Shown here piece by piece: positions 10,801 through 22,881 of a DNA stretch of 64,000 bases. Position numbers and translations under genes: made by a program. Source of the DNA: Chlorophyllum brunneum (lineage: Eukaryota; Basidiomycota; Agaricomycetes; Agaricales; Agaricaceae); contig OY756139.1 of the NCBI GenBank assembly GCA_963576785.1, positions 1,178,001 through 1,242,000 on the forward strand, in the 5' to 3' direction. How positions within the stretch are numbered: position 1 is the stretch's first letter; each line of letters starts with the position of its first letter. Below the pieces are notes generated by a model. It was not told where the DNA came from and did no database searches. It saw only the letters and a list, made by a program, of their open reading frames with translations.

Positions 10801-13800
10801 ATGACAAACCCCTTTCGAGAAAGAAGAACACGGTCTCAGATCAAACTATCAGACGATATCCTCAAGGTTCCCCAACATTCTCCCATGAAAAATGCTCGAA
10901 GCGCTATGATAGTGCACTCAGAGTCTCCGGGAGATATGGACACTGTCGAGGATAGCGAGGACGAATTATTGTTATCACCCAATAAACCACTTAAGCCTTC
11001 AAGATCTAAACGCTCAGTATCTCCCCCACCGAAGGACGAGTACAGTTCGGGGGCCTCTGAGGAAAAGGGTGGGAGGGAATTGAAGAGGATGAAATGGGAT
11101 TTGGGCCAAGGGGAGAGGAGAAATCCGACCGAAGATCGTCTAGTCACAGTCGCCCATGCTCGAACCAACTCAGAGCCAAACGCTGGTCCCAGTCGAAAGC
11201 TATCCCACAAACGCGCAGGGACCGTGAGTTCTAATACCAAACCGAACTCTACGTCCAATGTACCAATATCTCTGACTGCACAATCATCGACGGGAGCGCC
11301 AGGGAAGACGAGGGCACAATCAGTACCCTTATTTCCTTCTTTCTCGTCCCTGCCATCACTTGACCTCAGAAACCCGCCGTTGTCTCCACTTCGTGCTCGC
11401 TCCTCATCTCGCTCGCCAGACAGACACCATGGGCTCAAGGTTCATCTCAGTCCCCCCAAGCCTCTGACACCAGAGCTGCCTACACACGCGGAAGCAGTCC
11501 CCGTTGGATCAAAGATTTCTATGGAGGTCGACGTGAAGCTGCTCATACAGCCTATCGCTGAAATAGATACAGTCATAAGAAGTGTCCTGGATACAATTTC
11601 CCCTATCCCCGAACTACCTATACAACCTCCGAGGTCTCTGACTCTGACGCCCCCAGCACTTCCAAATGCACTATTTGCTGAACATCCTGTCACTCCTGTG
11701 CCGAGCGGACTGGGTCTTTCAATGTCACCGTTAACCCCTCTCCCGGAGACTCCACTTCCCCCAGGGGTCGCCGCCGAGGGTGAAGATCGTTACGATGCCA
11801 GGGACGGCTGGGGATTCAACAAGGTCAGCACGATTCAAAATTATCTACATTTTTATCTCATCCCTTTTCGCTGTAGGGGTCCGACATTAGTCCACCGCTC
11901 CAGCCGATACCCCAACCGGATTTTGGCAACCCGAAGGATGCAACCGATACATCCAATGCCTCCAAAGCTGAGTCTCAAAGCCAGATTCCTCGACAGATCA
12001 TGGGTCCGCCTCCCCAACCTCTCGATACAACGACTCTCACGTCGGCAGAGACAGAGAATGCAAAGCAACCTCCGCCCAAGATGGCAACTCCTAAGGGTTT
12101 AAGCTCTTCTTCGAGTACCAACGCGTTTAGCTTGCTCATGGAGAACGCCGCTAGGCAAGGAAGAAATAAGCCTCAAGATAAAGGAGGGGGGAAGGGAATC
12201 TCATCCTTACCTCAGGTGGTGGGTCTTGGTAACTCAAATGATACGAAAGGGAAGGGAAGGGTAGAACCCGATGTCAAGAAAGTTTCTCTCAAGGACCGGA
12301 TGCGGCGCAAAAAACCAAAACCTGCCGTCCCAACTAAATTTGTGCCTGTGATTTTTGATGATGATGAAGACCAGGAGGAGGTTCCGGAACTGGAGTCCAA
12401 ACAGATACCAGTAGAACCCGAAGGAAAAATTTGGCTTTCATCTACTGAGGAGACCATGCCACAGGAGAAGCCCGATACGCCGACACCTCCGGTACCAGAG
12501 GAACCACCGGCTGTAGGTCCTATAACGATACCACAACGTCAAGTAGCGATGCCTACAGAAACAGAAACAGAAACTATACTGCCACAACTGCGATCTCCCT
12601 CTCCTATATCCTCGATGACATCGCTGTCGGATTCCGCACTTGAACCTACTGGTCTAACGAAGGACAAGCAAGGACCTGCCATACCGCCATCTGTTGTTCC
12701 TGAAGAACGCACGGAGGAAGGTGGACAAGAGCAATTGATATCCACGCCCGTTGCCGTTGAACTGAAACAGATGCATGATCCAATGGAGCTGGAGAGGTCT
12801 GGTGTCGAAGTGCAGACGGAAGCACAGACGCCCCAAGAAGCCCAACCAACACCACAAGTCCAAGACCCTTCTGCTGAAGAAACCCCACAATCCCCCAAGC
12901 CGAGACCTACAGCCAGGAAACGATCCCAAAGTAATATACCTACTTCGAGCCGTATTACAAGAAGTGCAGTCAAGCCTCCTCCTCCTGCGGCCAGGCCTAC
13001 TGGACGTCGTAAGTATGGATTGAGATTCGTCTTGGACATTGTTCTCATATCATAGCAGGTGCTCAGGTTACTACTGGTATACCTCGGAAATATCTGTCCA
13101 GTACTACCGCCAAGAGAACGCTTTCATCAACAGAAAGGGCGTCAACAGAGGCCGAGGATCGAGCATTACACCCGGGCTCGCCCATGCAAACAAGCTCGCC
13201 CCTCCGTACACCGTCCAGGGGATTTCGTACTCCAGGTTCAAGTCCTGCAAAGATTTCGCTTGCAAGGACACCTTCAAAACCGAATTTTTCAACAGAAGGT
13301 TCGCCTTCACCTACCAAGCTTGCAAGAGCGGTTTCAATGTTCAGTCGTCCCTCAGGTGAGCCGGAAACTGAGGGGTAATCTCGCAGAAAAATGCTGACAC
13401 TTGTAGTAGGCGCGTTTGCAGCAGATGATATCGGAATAAAGTCGAATGGTTCATCTCTCTCGACACTCTCGAACGCGCTCGAGAAATTGAAAATGCCAGC
13501 CCCCTCGAGGCCCAATACAAGCCTGGGATTCAACCCCGCGAATGGCAAGGATGGCGATGGCGATGGCGATGTCTTGCTATCTGAGCAGCGCCTGCGGCCA
13601 TCAGACACAGCTCACAGCACTTCACGGCCGCGCTCACTCACAGTCGGACATGGTACAGTCACTGGCTCAGCTGAAGGTTCATCTTCGACTCAGGCAGAAC
13701 CCTCGATGAATAAAGCACGACTTGTTCAAAAACCAATGACATCGTTCTTTACGAAATCCGGCTCCTCATCGTCTATGTCCACAAATCCCCGCTCGGCTAA

Positions 13801-15365
13801 GAACCAACTACTAGGGGCCGGAAAACCAACATTGTACGGTGCCGGTGTCAAAGCCAAAGGTGCATTCGGTGTTGGAGGTTTGAGTGGTGCAGGTGGGGGA
13901 CTATTCCCGATGGCAAATAAACGATTGGTGCAGAAGGTTAGTAAGAAGTCGAGTTTGCCTGTGGTAGCGGCGAGCCCTGTTAAGGGTAGTGTCGGTGGTA
14001 CTGGGCGAGATTTCGGTATTGGTGACGTGGACGATAGTATTATCGTGGATGATTCTCTGACGACGGACGGTGAAAAGCCATCTGACAAGGCAAAGGATGA
14101 TACCGTCATCGGGGGTATGGGGGATATATCTATAACACCTCTCGCGAAAAGGGACGCCGGGACGCAGGTAGTGGGGACGAGTGGTAACGCGGACAAACCA
14201 CCCCTCGACAAAGATCACGAGAAGGAAAAACAGAAAGTCTGGCAGAAAGACTCTTCACGGAGGGCGTCATTAGCGCTCTCTCAACTTTCCCAGTCTCTGA
14301 GTGCGGGGCCCGCTTATGGGACTAGCGGGAAGGGGAGTATGGGGCCTCCTGCAACGCCAAGGAAGATCGCAAGGAGTGCAAGTAGCAGTTATCCTGCACC
14401 TTCCCATAATAATGACCACACTTCTGCAACCGCGACTTCCGCCGCCGGTACAGCAACGTCTTCAAAATCCAGTACATCTCCCGGTAAAGCACCTCCACCT
14501 ACTGGAACACGATTTAGCGCCCGGCAGGCAGCCAAAGTGGTCTTGAGCGTAGAGTCCAAGAGTCCCTTAACGAGCACTGGACCTGGAGGCACAGGAAAGA
14601 AGACTTATGCAGAGAAGGACAAAGGTGCAAAGAACGTAGAATCATTAAGGATTCTAAGCGATTGTGTTATCTTTGTGGATGTGAAGACTGATGATGGAGA
14701 GGAGGCCGGTTCCCTTTTTTTAGAGATGTTGGAGGGTTTGGGTGCCAAGGTACATTTACCCACTCTCGACATTAAGTACAAGTTACTGAAAATTTGGCTT
14801 AGATTCTAGCCCGCGTTGGACAAACATGCACTCATGTTATTTTCAAAAACGGGTTGATGAGCACAATCAGCCGCTACCGGTGCGTACTAACGGCTTGTGA
14901 GTGAGCGCACAATCTTATTAGACGGCAGGTTACTTCGAGATCCTAAACCATCCGTTGTTGGTATCGCTTGGGTTGTAGATTGCGTCGAACAACGACAGCG
15001 TGTGGAGGAAGGCCCTTATTTGATCGACCTCAACGAAATCAACGTTGCTGGAACTACCAAGGTCCGTCTTATCCTGTTGATCGATACTGTACCCTGAATT
15101 TTGTACCTAGCGCCGTCGCTCGATGTTACCCAAGCTCATATCAGGAAGCTCAATGGAGTTTACTCCGACCGAAGTAGACCCGGAAGAAGGAGGTGGAGAC
15201 GCAGATGTATCAATGGATGGTTCTACGTCGTGTATGTCTGCTCTGAAGAGTCATCAGGGCCCAATGATACTGATCATACATCCAGCTCTAACACTAGACG
15301 ATGATTTGACCCCTCTCGAAAGAGCCAGGCGTCGACGGAGCATGATCTTTGGGCCACCTGCTTGA
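10801..15365 (+). CDS. Large BRCT-domain protein, microcephalin (MCPH1)-like
   Basis: Seven exons (10801-11823, 11877-13008, 13059-13355, 13407-14749, 14803-14879, 14929-15061, 15111-15365) give 1,419 residues. About 1,240 N-terminal residues are Ser/Pro/Thr-rich and low complexity, with many SP/TP sites and basic patches (KRSVSPPPK, KRMKWDL, ARKRSQSN), as in heavily phosphorylated nuclear proteins. A single BRCT domain follows near the C-terminus: CVIFVDVKTDDGEE, FLEMLEGLGAKI, QTCTHVIFKNG and a GIAWVVDC tryptophan motif. After it comes T-K-R-R-R-S-M-L-P-K, which resembles the K-K-R-K-C-M-Q-P-K segment following the first BRCT of human microcephalin. I infer a chromatin or DNA-damage role, not shown by the sequence. 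The acceptor at 14802 was chosen because it alone continues the domain in frame. Confidence 0.85.
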
Positions 15366-15737
15366 TTCATCCAACTCATTTATAACGGATTTGACATAAG
15401 TATCCCTCATCCTCAATAGCTTATTCCCGTTTTCTGCCCGCATCATGACAGACTACCTGCTTTACAATCTACAGCCCGTTCTCTAATTACATGTATCCAT
15501 CACCTCTGTACTCTCCTGATATTTCCTTTTTCCACTTCCCTTCGTCATTGGTCTGTTTTTGTAGACTTACTACCCATTCACCCACCCAGCCCGCTCTGGA
15601 CTTATTTGACGTGATTTGCACTCTGTTGTAACTCTAAGAACACAAAGAACTGTCGACACAAGTGCCATCCACTATTCCATGATGGGTGCCAGGACGCAAA
15701 GCCAGACCTGCGAGAAGTAAGGACAGAGTCGCGGTTT
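15366..15737. other. Convergent intergenic spacer
   Basis: A 372-bp spacer between two converging genes (BRCT protein, plus; CWC26, minus). It should hold both 3' UTRs and polyadenylation signals. No gene or repeat is recognised. Confidence 0.4.
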
Positions 15738-16790
15738 TCACATGTCGTCTACACTCCAGTTGTAGCTTTCCTGCCCTTTCCGCTTCTGAGCATTGAGGGA
15801 TTGGAATAGCTTCTTCTCGAAACCGTTACCGCGATCTGGGAATAGAAATGTCGTCGGGATATGTAATATGCCTGGGAAGCAAAGCAAGTGCGCACCAACA
15901 CCATCCCAGCGATAACCTGGTTTGATACCAAAACGATTTGGGGGTGGCGGCGGACCATTGTATTCCGGTCTTCGAGGCCCTTTCGACCTCTTTTGCTGTA
16001 CGGGTGATATTAACGGCGGGTAAGTCTACGGACGAAGGAAAGGGTGTACCGTTAGGAAAGCAGCAGCAGGGTCATTCCATAATTCCTTCGCCTTTTGCTC
16101 CTCGTTCAGTTCCTTGTCGTCGGCATGCCTTGCAAAAGCCTTTCCTCTCTGCCTCTCCAATTCCCGTCTCTTCTTGTCTTCTTCCTCTCTTTGTACCAAC
16201 CCCTTACCCCACTCCATCTTCTGCGCTTCCTTCTCCTCCCGCTCCCTTTTCAATCGAGCAGCGGCAGCTCTCTCTGCCTTGGTGTCTATTCGCTTCCCGC
16301 TCGAGTCACGATACACTGTCTCCTGAGCTTGTGCTATCTCTTCCGCTGTCTCCGTCTCGTGTTTCGGCAGTCGACTCGTCGGCATCATCTTGCGCAACTT
16401 GGAGGCAGTCATTAAACCACCTCTATACGACTCCTCTTGTTCTGTCGTATCGACCACAACAGGTTGTTCATCCGCTGGCGCTGGTTCATCCTCCGCCCGC
16501 TGCTCGCCCTCCTGGATTGTTACCCAGTTAGATGCATCCGAGTTCGCGGTTTTGCGCTTCTTGAAAGATCGGTCCTCCGCTACGACAGCCTCCGAGAGAT
16601 CGTCCTCGTCATCCTTGGTTTGATCCCAGCCCCCGTCTTCGTCTTTGATAAATGAGGAGCCTAGTGTAGAAGCGGTTCCCTCAATCTTGCGCTTCTTCTT
16701 TTTCTTCTTCGGTGCTGTGTGTGACAGAATAGCGTCTGCTTTGGGACCTGACATATATTTTTCAGCAAGGTATGCTTTGAGGTCGGCCAT
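15738..16790 (-). CDS. CWC26: Pre-mRNA-splicing factor CWC26 / BUD13
   Basis: A component of the RES (retention and splicing) complex of the activated spliceosome. Three exons (16050-16790, 15902-15995, 15738-15835) give 310 residues, within the range of fungal CWC26 proteins. The start MADLKAYLAEKYMSGPKAD and the following KKKKKKRK run are typical. The middle is charged and helical (ERAAAARLKREREEKEAQKMEWGKG). The C-terminus carries the conserved block [33 protein letters not shown], split here by the second intron, then the SYNWSVDDM end. Every expected conserved block is present, so the gene looks intact. Confidence 0.95.
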
Positions 16791-16842
16791 GGTGAGTTAC
16801 AAGTCTAGTGCGACTGAAAGCTGTTACCCTTCACATATACGC

Positions 16843-16848
16843 ACGTGA
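16843..16848. promoter_or_regulatory. CACGTGAC (Cbf1-type) E-box upstream of CWC26
   Basis: CACGTG followed by AC lies 53 bp upstream of the CWC26 ATG; read on the minus strand it is GTCACGTG, the classical Cbf1-like octamer. Regulatory function is inferred from sequence and position only. Confidence 0.35.
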
Positions 16849-16959
16849 CAAAGACTCCTCAATTAGGTGGTACTGAATAAGTTGTATCGAAATAAGTAAA
16901 CGTATTTATCTAAACCTTACATTTGAAAGCAGGCACACCAGACAGAGCCCGTGATATTG

Positions 16960-18256
16960 TCAAGTTTCTCTTTGACAACCGCCAGGAAGTAAGAAACGGA
17001 ACTTGCTTGCATTCTCAAGCAAATAACGGGGTAGACCAACCGCCGTCCGGAGCCTAGGGAACACGTTAGGATATACAAGGCCTCCAATCAGAATACTCAC
17101 GGTTCGAGGTTCATCTGGGAGAACATATCCAGGTACTGCCTCGCCAAAATCAGTCTTTACCGACGATACGGGTAGCGAAACGTACGCTATAAGCCTCTGG
17201 GAGCATGTCAAATATGTCTTTGCCGATACAAACAGTGGTTTGTATCCTCTCGGGATCGAGAATATCCTTTCTGCCACCAATGCGGTCCGCATGCGAGAAT
17301 CCCTTCATCTTGACGATATATTCTGCAATGGTCCTGAAGCAGTAGCTGCAATGCCAGCCGGAATCTGCAAGGATGCGCTCGGTGCTCTTGGAATGGCGGT
17401 AGAAACTTTTGTCATTCCAGATATGTGCACTGGCGCGCCAGCTGTTGAAGTTCAGGAACCATTCGAAACTGCAGGCGCGCATTTAGTTCGTGGGTATACG
17501 AGCAACAACGACCCGACATACCTATACAAGAAATTGCGGAGTTGAAGGTGTATTGATTCACCAAATTCACAGGCTTTCAAAAGCTGAACGGTATGGCGAG
17601 AGGGTATCTCATCCAAGTCGGACATAAGAACCAAGCTCTTCGTTGACACCGGGAACGTCTGCATATGTTGACGCAGTAGTGTGGACATAGTGTCTCGTGT
17701 CTGGGCCTCCACATCCCATGCAATCTGGCCTTCGGTCAGTGGGTATCCTGGCAAACTACAAAGACCAACTTCAGCGCGACATAGAAAGTGAAAAAACAGT
17801 AAGATGGGCGCACAATTTATACACAATTTTGTGCTCAAATTTGGCAAATCTCGGCCTATTCTTCTCAAAATAGGTGTCTTTCGGCAACCCAGTGAAGGTT
17901 GCATTCGATTCGACAATCAGAAAGTAGTCCACGATCGGGTCGAGTTCATTTAATCGAATCTCCAACAAATCAAGCTCGGTGCTCATAAGCATAGCGTCCA
18001 GCACCTTCACATTAGCCTCCTCCCTCCGCTTTGGCCAACCATGAAGAGTACAGGTATGAACATTCATCTCAAGCCCCTCCGAGTAGAAGTGCGGTAGAAG
18101 TTCATTGGGTCCTTCGTTGTGGTCCCATAGGGGTCGACTTGCATAGGATATGACATTCCGAATTTGATTTTGATTTCGGAATCCGTAGAAAAGAGTGGTG
18201 ATAAATACAAGAAAGAATGGGGTGAATATGAGGAGTCGACGTATTGGCATCAGCAT
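16960..18256 (-). CDS. Glycosyltransferase family 17 protein (MGAT3-like)
   Basis: A Golgi-type transferase related to beta-1,4-mannosyl-glycoprotein N-acetylglucosaminyltransferase. Five exons (17814-18256, 17522-17755, 17186-17468, 17101-17135, 16960-17053) give 362 residues. Residues 4-27 form a signal anchor ([19 protein letters not shown]) after a short basic cytosolic end. Family motifs are [28 protein letters not shown], then [12 protein letters not shown] (the DxD metal/sugar-nucleotide site), [10 protein letters not shown], and the end [20 protein letters not shown]. Exon 4 is a 35-nt piece encoding [11 protein letters not shown]. Members of this family are common in fungi, and the acceptor sugar there is not established. 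ATG 18256 is the first in frame. Confidence 0.88.
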
Positions 18257-18529
18257 TGCGAATGGTGTTGAAAACAACTGCAACACTTTGTAGTGCGTGC
18301 TACTGGTAGCTCAGCATCAAATAGCAGTGCTACTCGTGCATGAGGATCAAGGAGAAGTTGTGACACCATCAGCAACGGCTAAAACGTCACAAGCTTGGCA
18401 CTCTCACGGCTGCGGTCATGAACTATCCTCAGGGATAATCTTAGAATTCATTGATAAACTGCGCTCGAGAAAACAAAAAGCATAGCAACTATACTACAAA
18501 TTTCCATAGGATGTGGGCTATTCTATAGC

Positions 18530-20319
18530 TCAAGTAATGATTAAAGGAGGGAGCAACTTCAGGTTGTCCGCAAACGAATTAGCTGTCTGCGGCGCGATCC
18601 GGGGTGGAGGTACAAGGAGCACTGGAGTCTGGCAATAAAATTAACCACACGATAGTAGGGGAACATGTTAAGCAAAAATAAAATACCTCGGGAGGGCCAG
18701 GTAGGGTCAGCTCGGAGCCCAGGTGGTTGTGGTGTTCCACGTTGATAAAAACGGGTTCCAAAGGCGGAGGAACCATGAGCGGCGAAGAACGCAGACTCCT
18801 AACAGGTGTTTTCACGATCATCCTCGTCTTTGGCCACTCAGCCATCGGTGTAGGCACAACAAATCCATCCAAATCGTGATTCCTCAACAACTCCCTGTTT
18901 TGCTCTGAACTTAGGGCAAAGAGGAGGTTAGCGTCCCTTGGGGCGAGGGGGGAAGGCGTTATACCCGGAGACAGTGCACTAACGGGTGCGCTCTTCATAG
19001 GGAGCACCATGATGATCGGTTCGTTGGTAATAGGAGTAGGGGCGGGCACCTTCGGATACGCGGTAACTGGTGTGGCACAACTAGATGCTGCCCTAGAGGG
19101 TAGTACGTTGTGGACAACATAAGCTGGAGACTGGTCAGGAGTAGCTAAAGGCCGAAGCAGAGGACGGAGTGGGCCTGCCACCGGAGCAGGCGAAGGTGGA
19201 GGCGGTTCGTGCTCTTTAGGTTCATCGAACAACCTAGTGAGGTTTCGTGTCAGCTTCCGTACATACTTCGGCAGAGTAACCTACAGGATAGGTACCCTGG
19301 CCGGAAGGTAGGTCTCCCCGTTCGAAGAGAACAAGGCTGAAGTATTCATCTTCGGGGAGGAGTCTTGTTCTGAGAAATCTGCCTCATCATCCGTGGGCTC
19401 TTGAAACAAACTGATACAATATCAATCGGTATGCAAATACGCGGCTCTGGATAACTTACAGGATAGGTATGCTCGGGAGTGGGTTGCAGCCTTCCTGCGG
19501 TGAAAACAAAGGGGTGTCTGGATCAGACTGATACATTTCTTCTCGATGCACCGCTTGATATCCAACTTCACTCCTTGACTCTATGTCAGGCTCACCATGA
19601 AGTTTCTGAGGAACCTGCGCAGCGAGCTGCGATAAATTGCACATAGAAATGAGCACCGCTAGAGCAAGCTATCAGGGATCGACGTGCTGACCTCTTTACA
19701 AACCCGCTCTTCTATTTCTTTCGCAACGGACTCCTGAATGATGGACATTAACCTTTCACGCAACTTGTTTTCGAGCGCGATCCGCACTTCACTCTCCAGC
19801 CTTCCACGAAGCTCCTGCATCTTTATCTTCTGCCTCGTGATTTGCGCTTCGAGTTCCGCCTTCACATTGCGTATCTAAACCCGTCATCAGGACGATCAGC
19901 TGATCGGCAGAAAACTTGGGGAACAGACGACTTACTTCTTCAGCGAGTTTGAGTTCGCCAGCAAGTGAAGACAATCGCAGTGACTGCTCCCCGAGGGCAT
20001 TGAAAGCCCCTGCCATGTGGTGAAGCGTCTCTTTCATCGACGTAAACAGTTTAGCAACAGCCAGCAAGTCTGGAGAGGCAATGTCTTCTGCTTTCAGACT
20101 GGGAGTCTGACCCACACGTTTCGCTGGTGGCTCGGAGTCGATCCTTTGTCGCGGACGATATGGACACACGAGAGGAGAGACGGGCGAGCGGTATGCCTGG
20201 GGGGTAAATTGAGAATATAGTTTATTGCCATCAACTGTGGTCTCCGTGGCGGTCTGCACAGATGCAGGTGTAGAGGGAATAACAACAGACAGTTTCCTGG
20301 GCTTTGTCTTAAAAGCCAT
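18530..20319 (-). CDS. Coiled-coil, proline-rich protein of unknown function
   Basis: Six exons (19936-20319, 19692-19874, 19460-19626, 19285-19410, 18687-19233, 18530-18628) give 501 residues. After a basic start (MAFKTKPRKLSVV) and a Pro/Ser stretch, residues about 85-190 are predicted coiled coil: repeated Leu/Ala/Glu with QKIKMQELRGRLESEVR and LRERLMSIIQESVAKEIEERV. The second half is Pro-rich with many SP/TP sites. Two exon junctions repeat the same sequence, encoding P-I-L then L-F-x-E-P, which suggests an internal exon duplication. I do not recognise a family; an IFT-like or kinetochore-type coiled-coil protein cannot be excluded. The internal acceptor at 19627 was chosen because it alone keeps the frame. 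Confidence 0.65.
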
Positions 20320-20874
20320 GCCTTGTGCTGGTACACAGAGAGAGGGAAGAGGACAACGGGGGGCCTAGGACCGAAAGCGAAGAGAATGGAGAATGTGGCG
20401 AAGGCGGACGGTGTGTGTATTCGTATCTTAGCCAACTCGGGTGTGATGGCTTGATGAAAGCAAAGCCCAAAGTACTGTCTTTACTCAGGGCAGAGTTATA
20501 GCTGATGCAGCAGCTTGAACATGAGTCCTATGCACTGACCCATAACATGGGGTTTTCACGCCAAACGTGAAGTGTTATTAAAACGTGTGGGTGCAGCATG
20601 GGCTCGATCGCCAATGTCACGTTGCTGAGGCTTCCAGATCTGCGGAATCTTTAAGGGTTTGGGCTGGATTTAATCCCGACTCACACAGTATTTGTGGGCA
20701 CTGCAAACGTCGGGAGACAACAAGAAGTTCAATCTCTTTTAGGTCCGATTACGGCCAAAATTCTAATCGTGTTCAGTCATAAGCTCCCAACACCATATCA
20801 TTCGATATAAAGGAATAAACGTGTTTCAAGGATGATCCGGGAAGGCGCGTGTGCAGATCTGAGGAAATTCCATC
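20320..20874. other. Intergenic, no protein gene seen
   Basis: A 555-bp spacer upstream of the coiled-coil gene and of tRNA-Thr. No exon or repeat is supported. Confidence 0.4.
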
Positions 20875-20946
20875 TCCTTCTTAGCTCAGTCGGTAGAGCG
20901 CGTCACTAGTAATGACGAGATCAGTCGTTCGAGTCGGCTAGAAGGA
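20875..20946 (+). tRNA. tRNA-Thr (anticodon AGU), no intron
   Basis: A complete 72-nt cloverleaf: acceptor TCCTTCT/AGAAGGA, D arm GCTCAGTCGGTAGAGC, anticodon stem CGTCA/TGACG with loop CTAGTAA (anticodon AGT), and T arm AGTCG-TTCGAGT-CGGCT with one G-T pair. Unlike the tRNA-Leu of this window it has no intron. Confidence 0.92.
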
Positions 20947-21019
20947 AGGGTAAATCGTTTTTCGCAGGTGAACATACAGCGATAACTTACTCAACGATGA
21001 GGAATGAGGCATAAGGCTA

Positions 21020-22462
21020 TCAACAGGAGGTACGAGGTCTGAAGGAAAATTTCAAGTTCCCGTCATCGTCATAAATCCCATAGCCTGGCTCCTGCTCGTC
21101 GCTATAAATGTGAGCAAACCATCCTACACCACCGCCAACAACCTTCTTGAGATCGTTACAGTGGTCATCCAATAGGACATAGTAATCCTGGGAGCATTTG
21201 TGAGGTTTCGGTTTCAACAAACGTTATTAAAGGGTCCATACATGCTCGTTTTGTACGTCGGCAACAGCGTCCGGACTGTTAGGTTGCACGCCTTCTGAGG
21301 TGACGGACGGCCATCCGTTCTGAGTGACTTGTAAGAAGTTTGGGGATTGCAACAATGGTAGTTCAGAACTCACTTCATCGAAATACATCTTCTTTCCATT
21401 CCCATTGTCGATAAAAAATTGCAGGTCGCTCAGGACCAAGGGCCAGGAGTTATTTGCTAATGTATAGATATATTCTATAAGTCGGTTTGTCCCGCTAGTC
21501 TGCTGTGGCGCTCACCAGTCGATGCCTGCTGAGAAAAGAAGGGAAGCATATGAATGTTGATCGAGTCAATGGCATCGAGGACGTCCTGGGCACCACCGCG
21601 CTCCTGGTAGCTATGGACGAAAGAAATTAGATGAGTTTCGAAAGGATTTGTGTTACGCACCCAAATGCAAGCTCAGAAACTGTTACAGGGATATGTAGAC
21701 TAGACAAGTTTTTCTTGGCAGCTAATACTTGCGCAGCTAGTTGTTCGTGAGGGAGAACATTGTCGAAAAGAGGTTCTGATCCAAACTGAAGGACACGAGT
21801 GACCCATTTGGCTTTCGGGTTTGCGTGTAAGGCTGCGAGGAGGGTATCGCGCCGCTTAATCCAAACATCGTCTCCGTTGAACCCAAACTTGACGATAAGG
21901 GTATTTCAAATTCTGAATATCGAAAATAAACCTCGAGCTTACCCAAACAAGTGCGTGTACCCCGAGGCCTGCTTGCCAGGCGGCTTCGACAATATCGTGG
22001 CTAGTAGGATGTTCTCAGCATCACGGAAGGAGCTCACGAGGCCGCCAAAAAGACTTACTAGAAATCTTTTCGGTCACATGCGCCATAAAGCCGAACATAG
22101 CGCGATTTGAAATGATTGCGGATATCCTTGAACTCAGAGATGAGTTGTGATCTGCTTTGACCTCGAGACAAAGAACACATCAGACAAAGAATTACCAATC
22201 CTATTATCGACTAACGCTCACAGTCTGTTACTTCGTAGCTGAAGCCTAAGAAAGCATATTCAGTGGTTGGATCGCACCACCAGGAAGACAATTGCCGATC
22301 CGGGGGGACATGAGACGGCATCTTGAAACCAAGCGCGGGAAAGCAACTGTGCGTCTTCTTCGTTTGAGAGTCTTTATCCTCCTTGGAGACTGGCACTCGG
22401 CCGGCAGTGACAATGTCTAACAACAGCATGCATAATGAGATGATGATAGTAAGATGATGCAT
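21020..22462 (-). CDS. Secreted glycoside hydrolase (GH17-like glucanase fold)
   Basis: Eight exons (22222-22462, 22059-22161, 21943-22000, 21661-21887, 21516-21610, 21374-21456, 21242-21319, 21020-21187) give 350 residues. Residues 1-20 form a signal peptide (hydrophobic core IIISLCMLLL). The mature protein follows a TIM-barrel pattern: FLGFSYEVTDC, SRYVRLYGACD, WVTRVLQFGSEPLFD (a candidate acid Glu), INIHMLPFF, and KMYFDENGWPS, which matches the GH17 nucleophile signature E-x-G-W-P. The end GGVGWFAHIYSDEQEPGYGIYDDDG is typical of a large agaricomycete subfamily. It probably acts on beta-1,3-glucan of the cell wall; substrate and linkage are inference. Confidence 0.85.
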
Positions 22463-22881
22463 AGAACGGAGCTTTCGATGTCGGTTTTAATTATCCTGCA
22501 CTGGGGGGTTTTATAGGATTTCTTTCAACGACGCTGGAAGTCGGCTAAGAAGTCTGTCAAAAACATTTAGAACCACCATTCCTTCATATAGGTCTCATGA
22601 TATACTGAGGATGGTCATTGCACGAGCTGTAACATGACCTATGTGGTTGGTTCGGAGCAGAAAATAGCGCGCAATTGTCTGAAAATGATCCAGTGGCTCA
22701 CATACACGTTCTTCTCACGGGATTACTTCCTTGACCATGACAGCGAGATCAGAAGCAACTAGAGCAAAATCAGCAAACTTTAGTCAAAACTAGCGATTCG
22801 AAAGGATTCTCAATGGGAAATAATTGGCTATAAATACAAGACGCCGGGAACTGGACAAGATAAGGAACTACGGCGGGCTCA
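22463..22881. other. Intergenic, no gene seen
   Basis: A 419-bp spacer between two minus-strand genes, probably the promoter of the GH17-like gene and the 3' end of the gelsolin-repeat gene. No feature is recognised. Confidence 0.4.

Noticed and set aside
10836..14218. Several long minus-strand frames (up to 200 codons) opposite the BRCT gene
   Set aside because: They mirror the low-complexity Ser/Pro coding sequence of the plus strand and show no family motifs.
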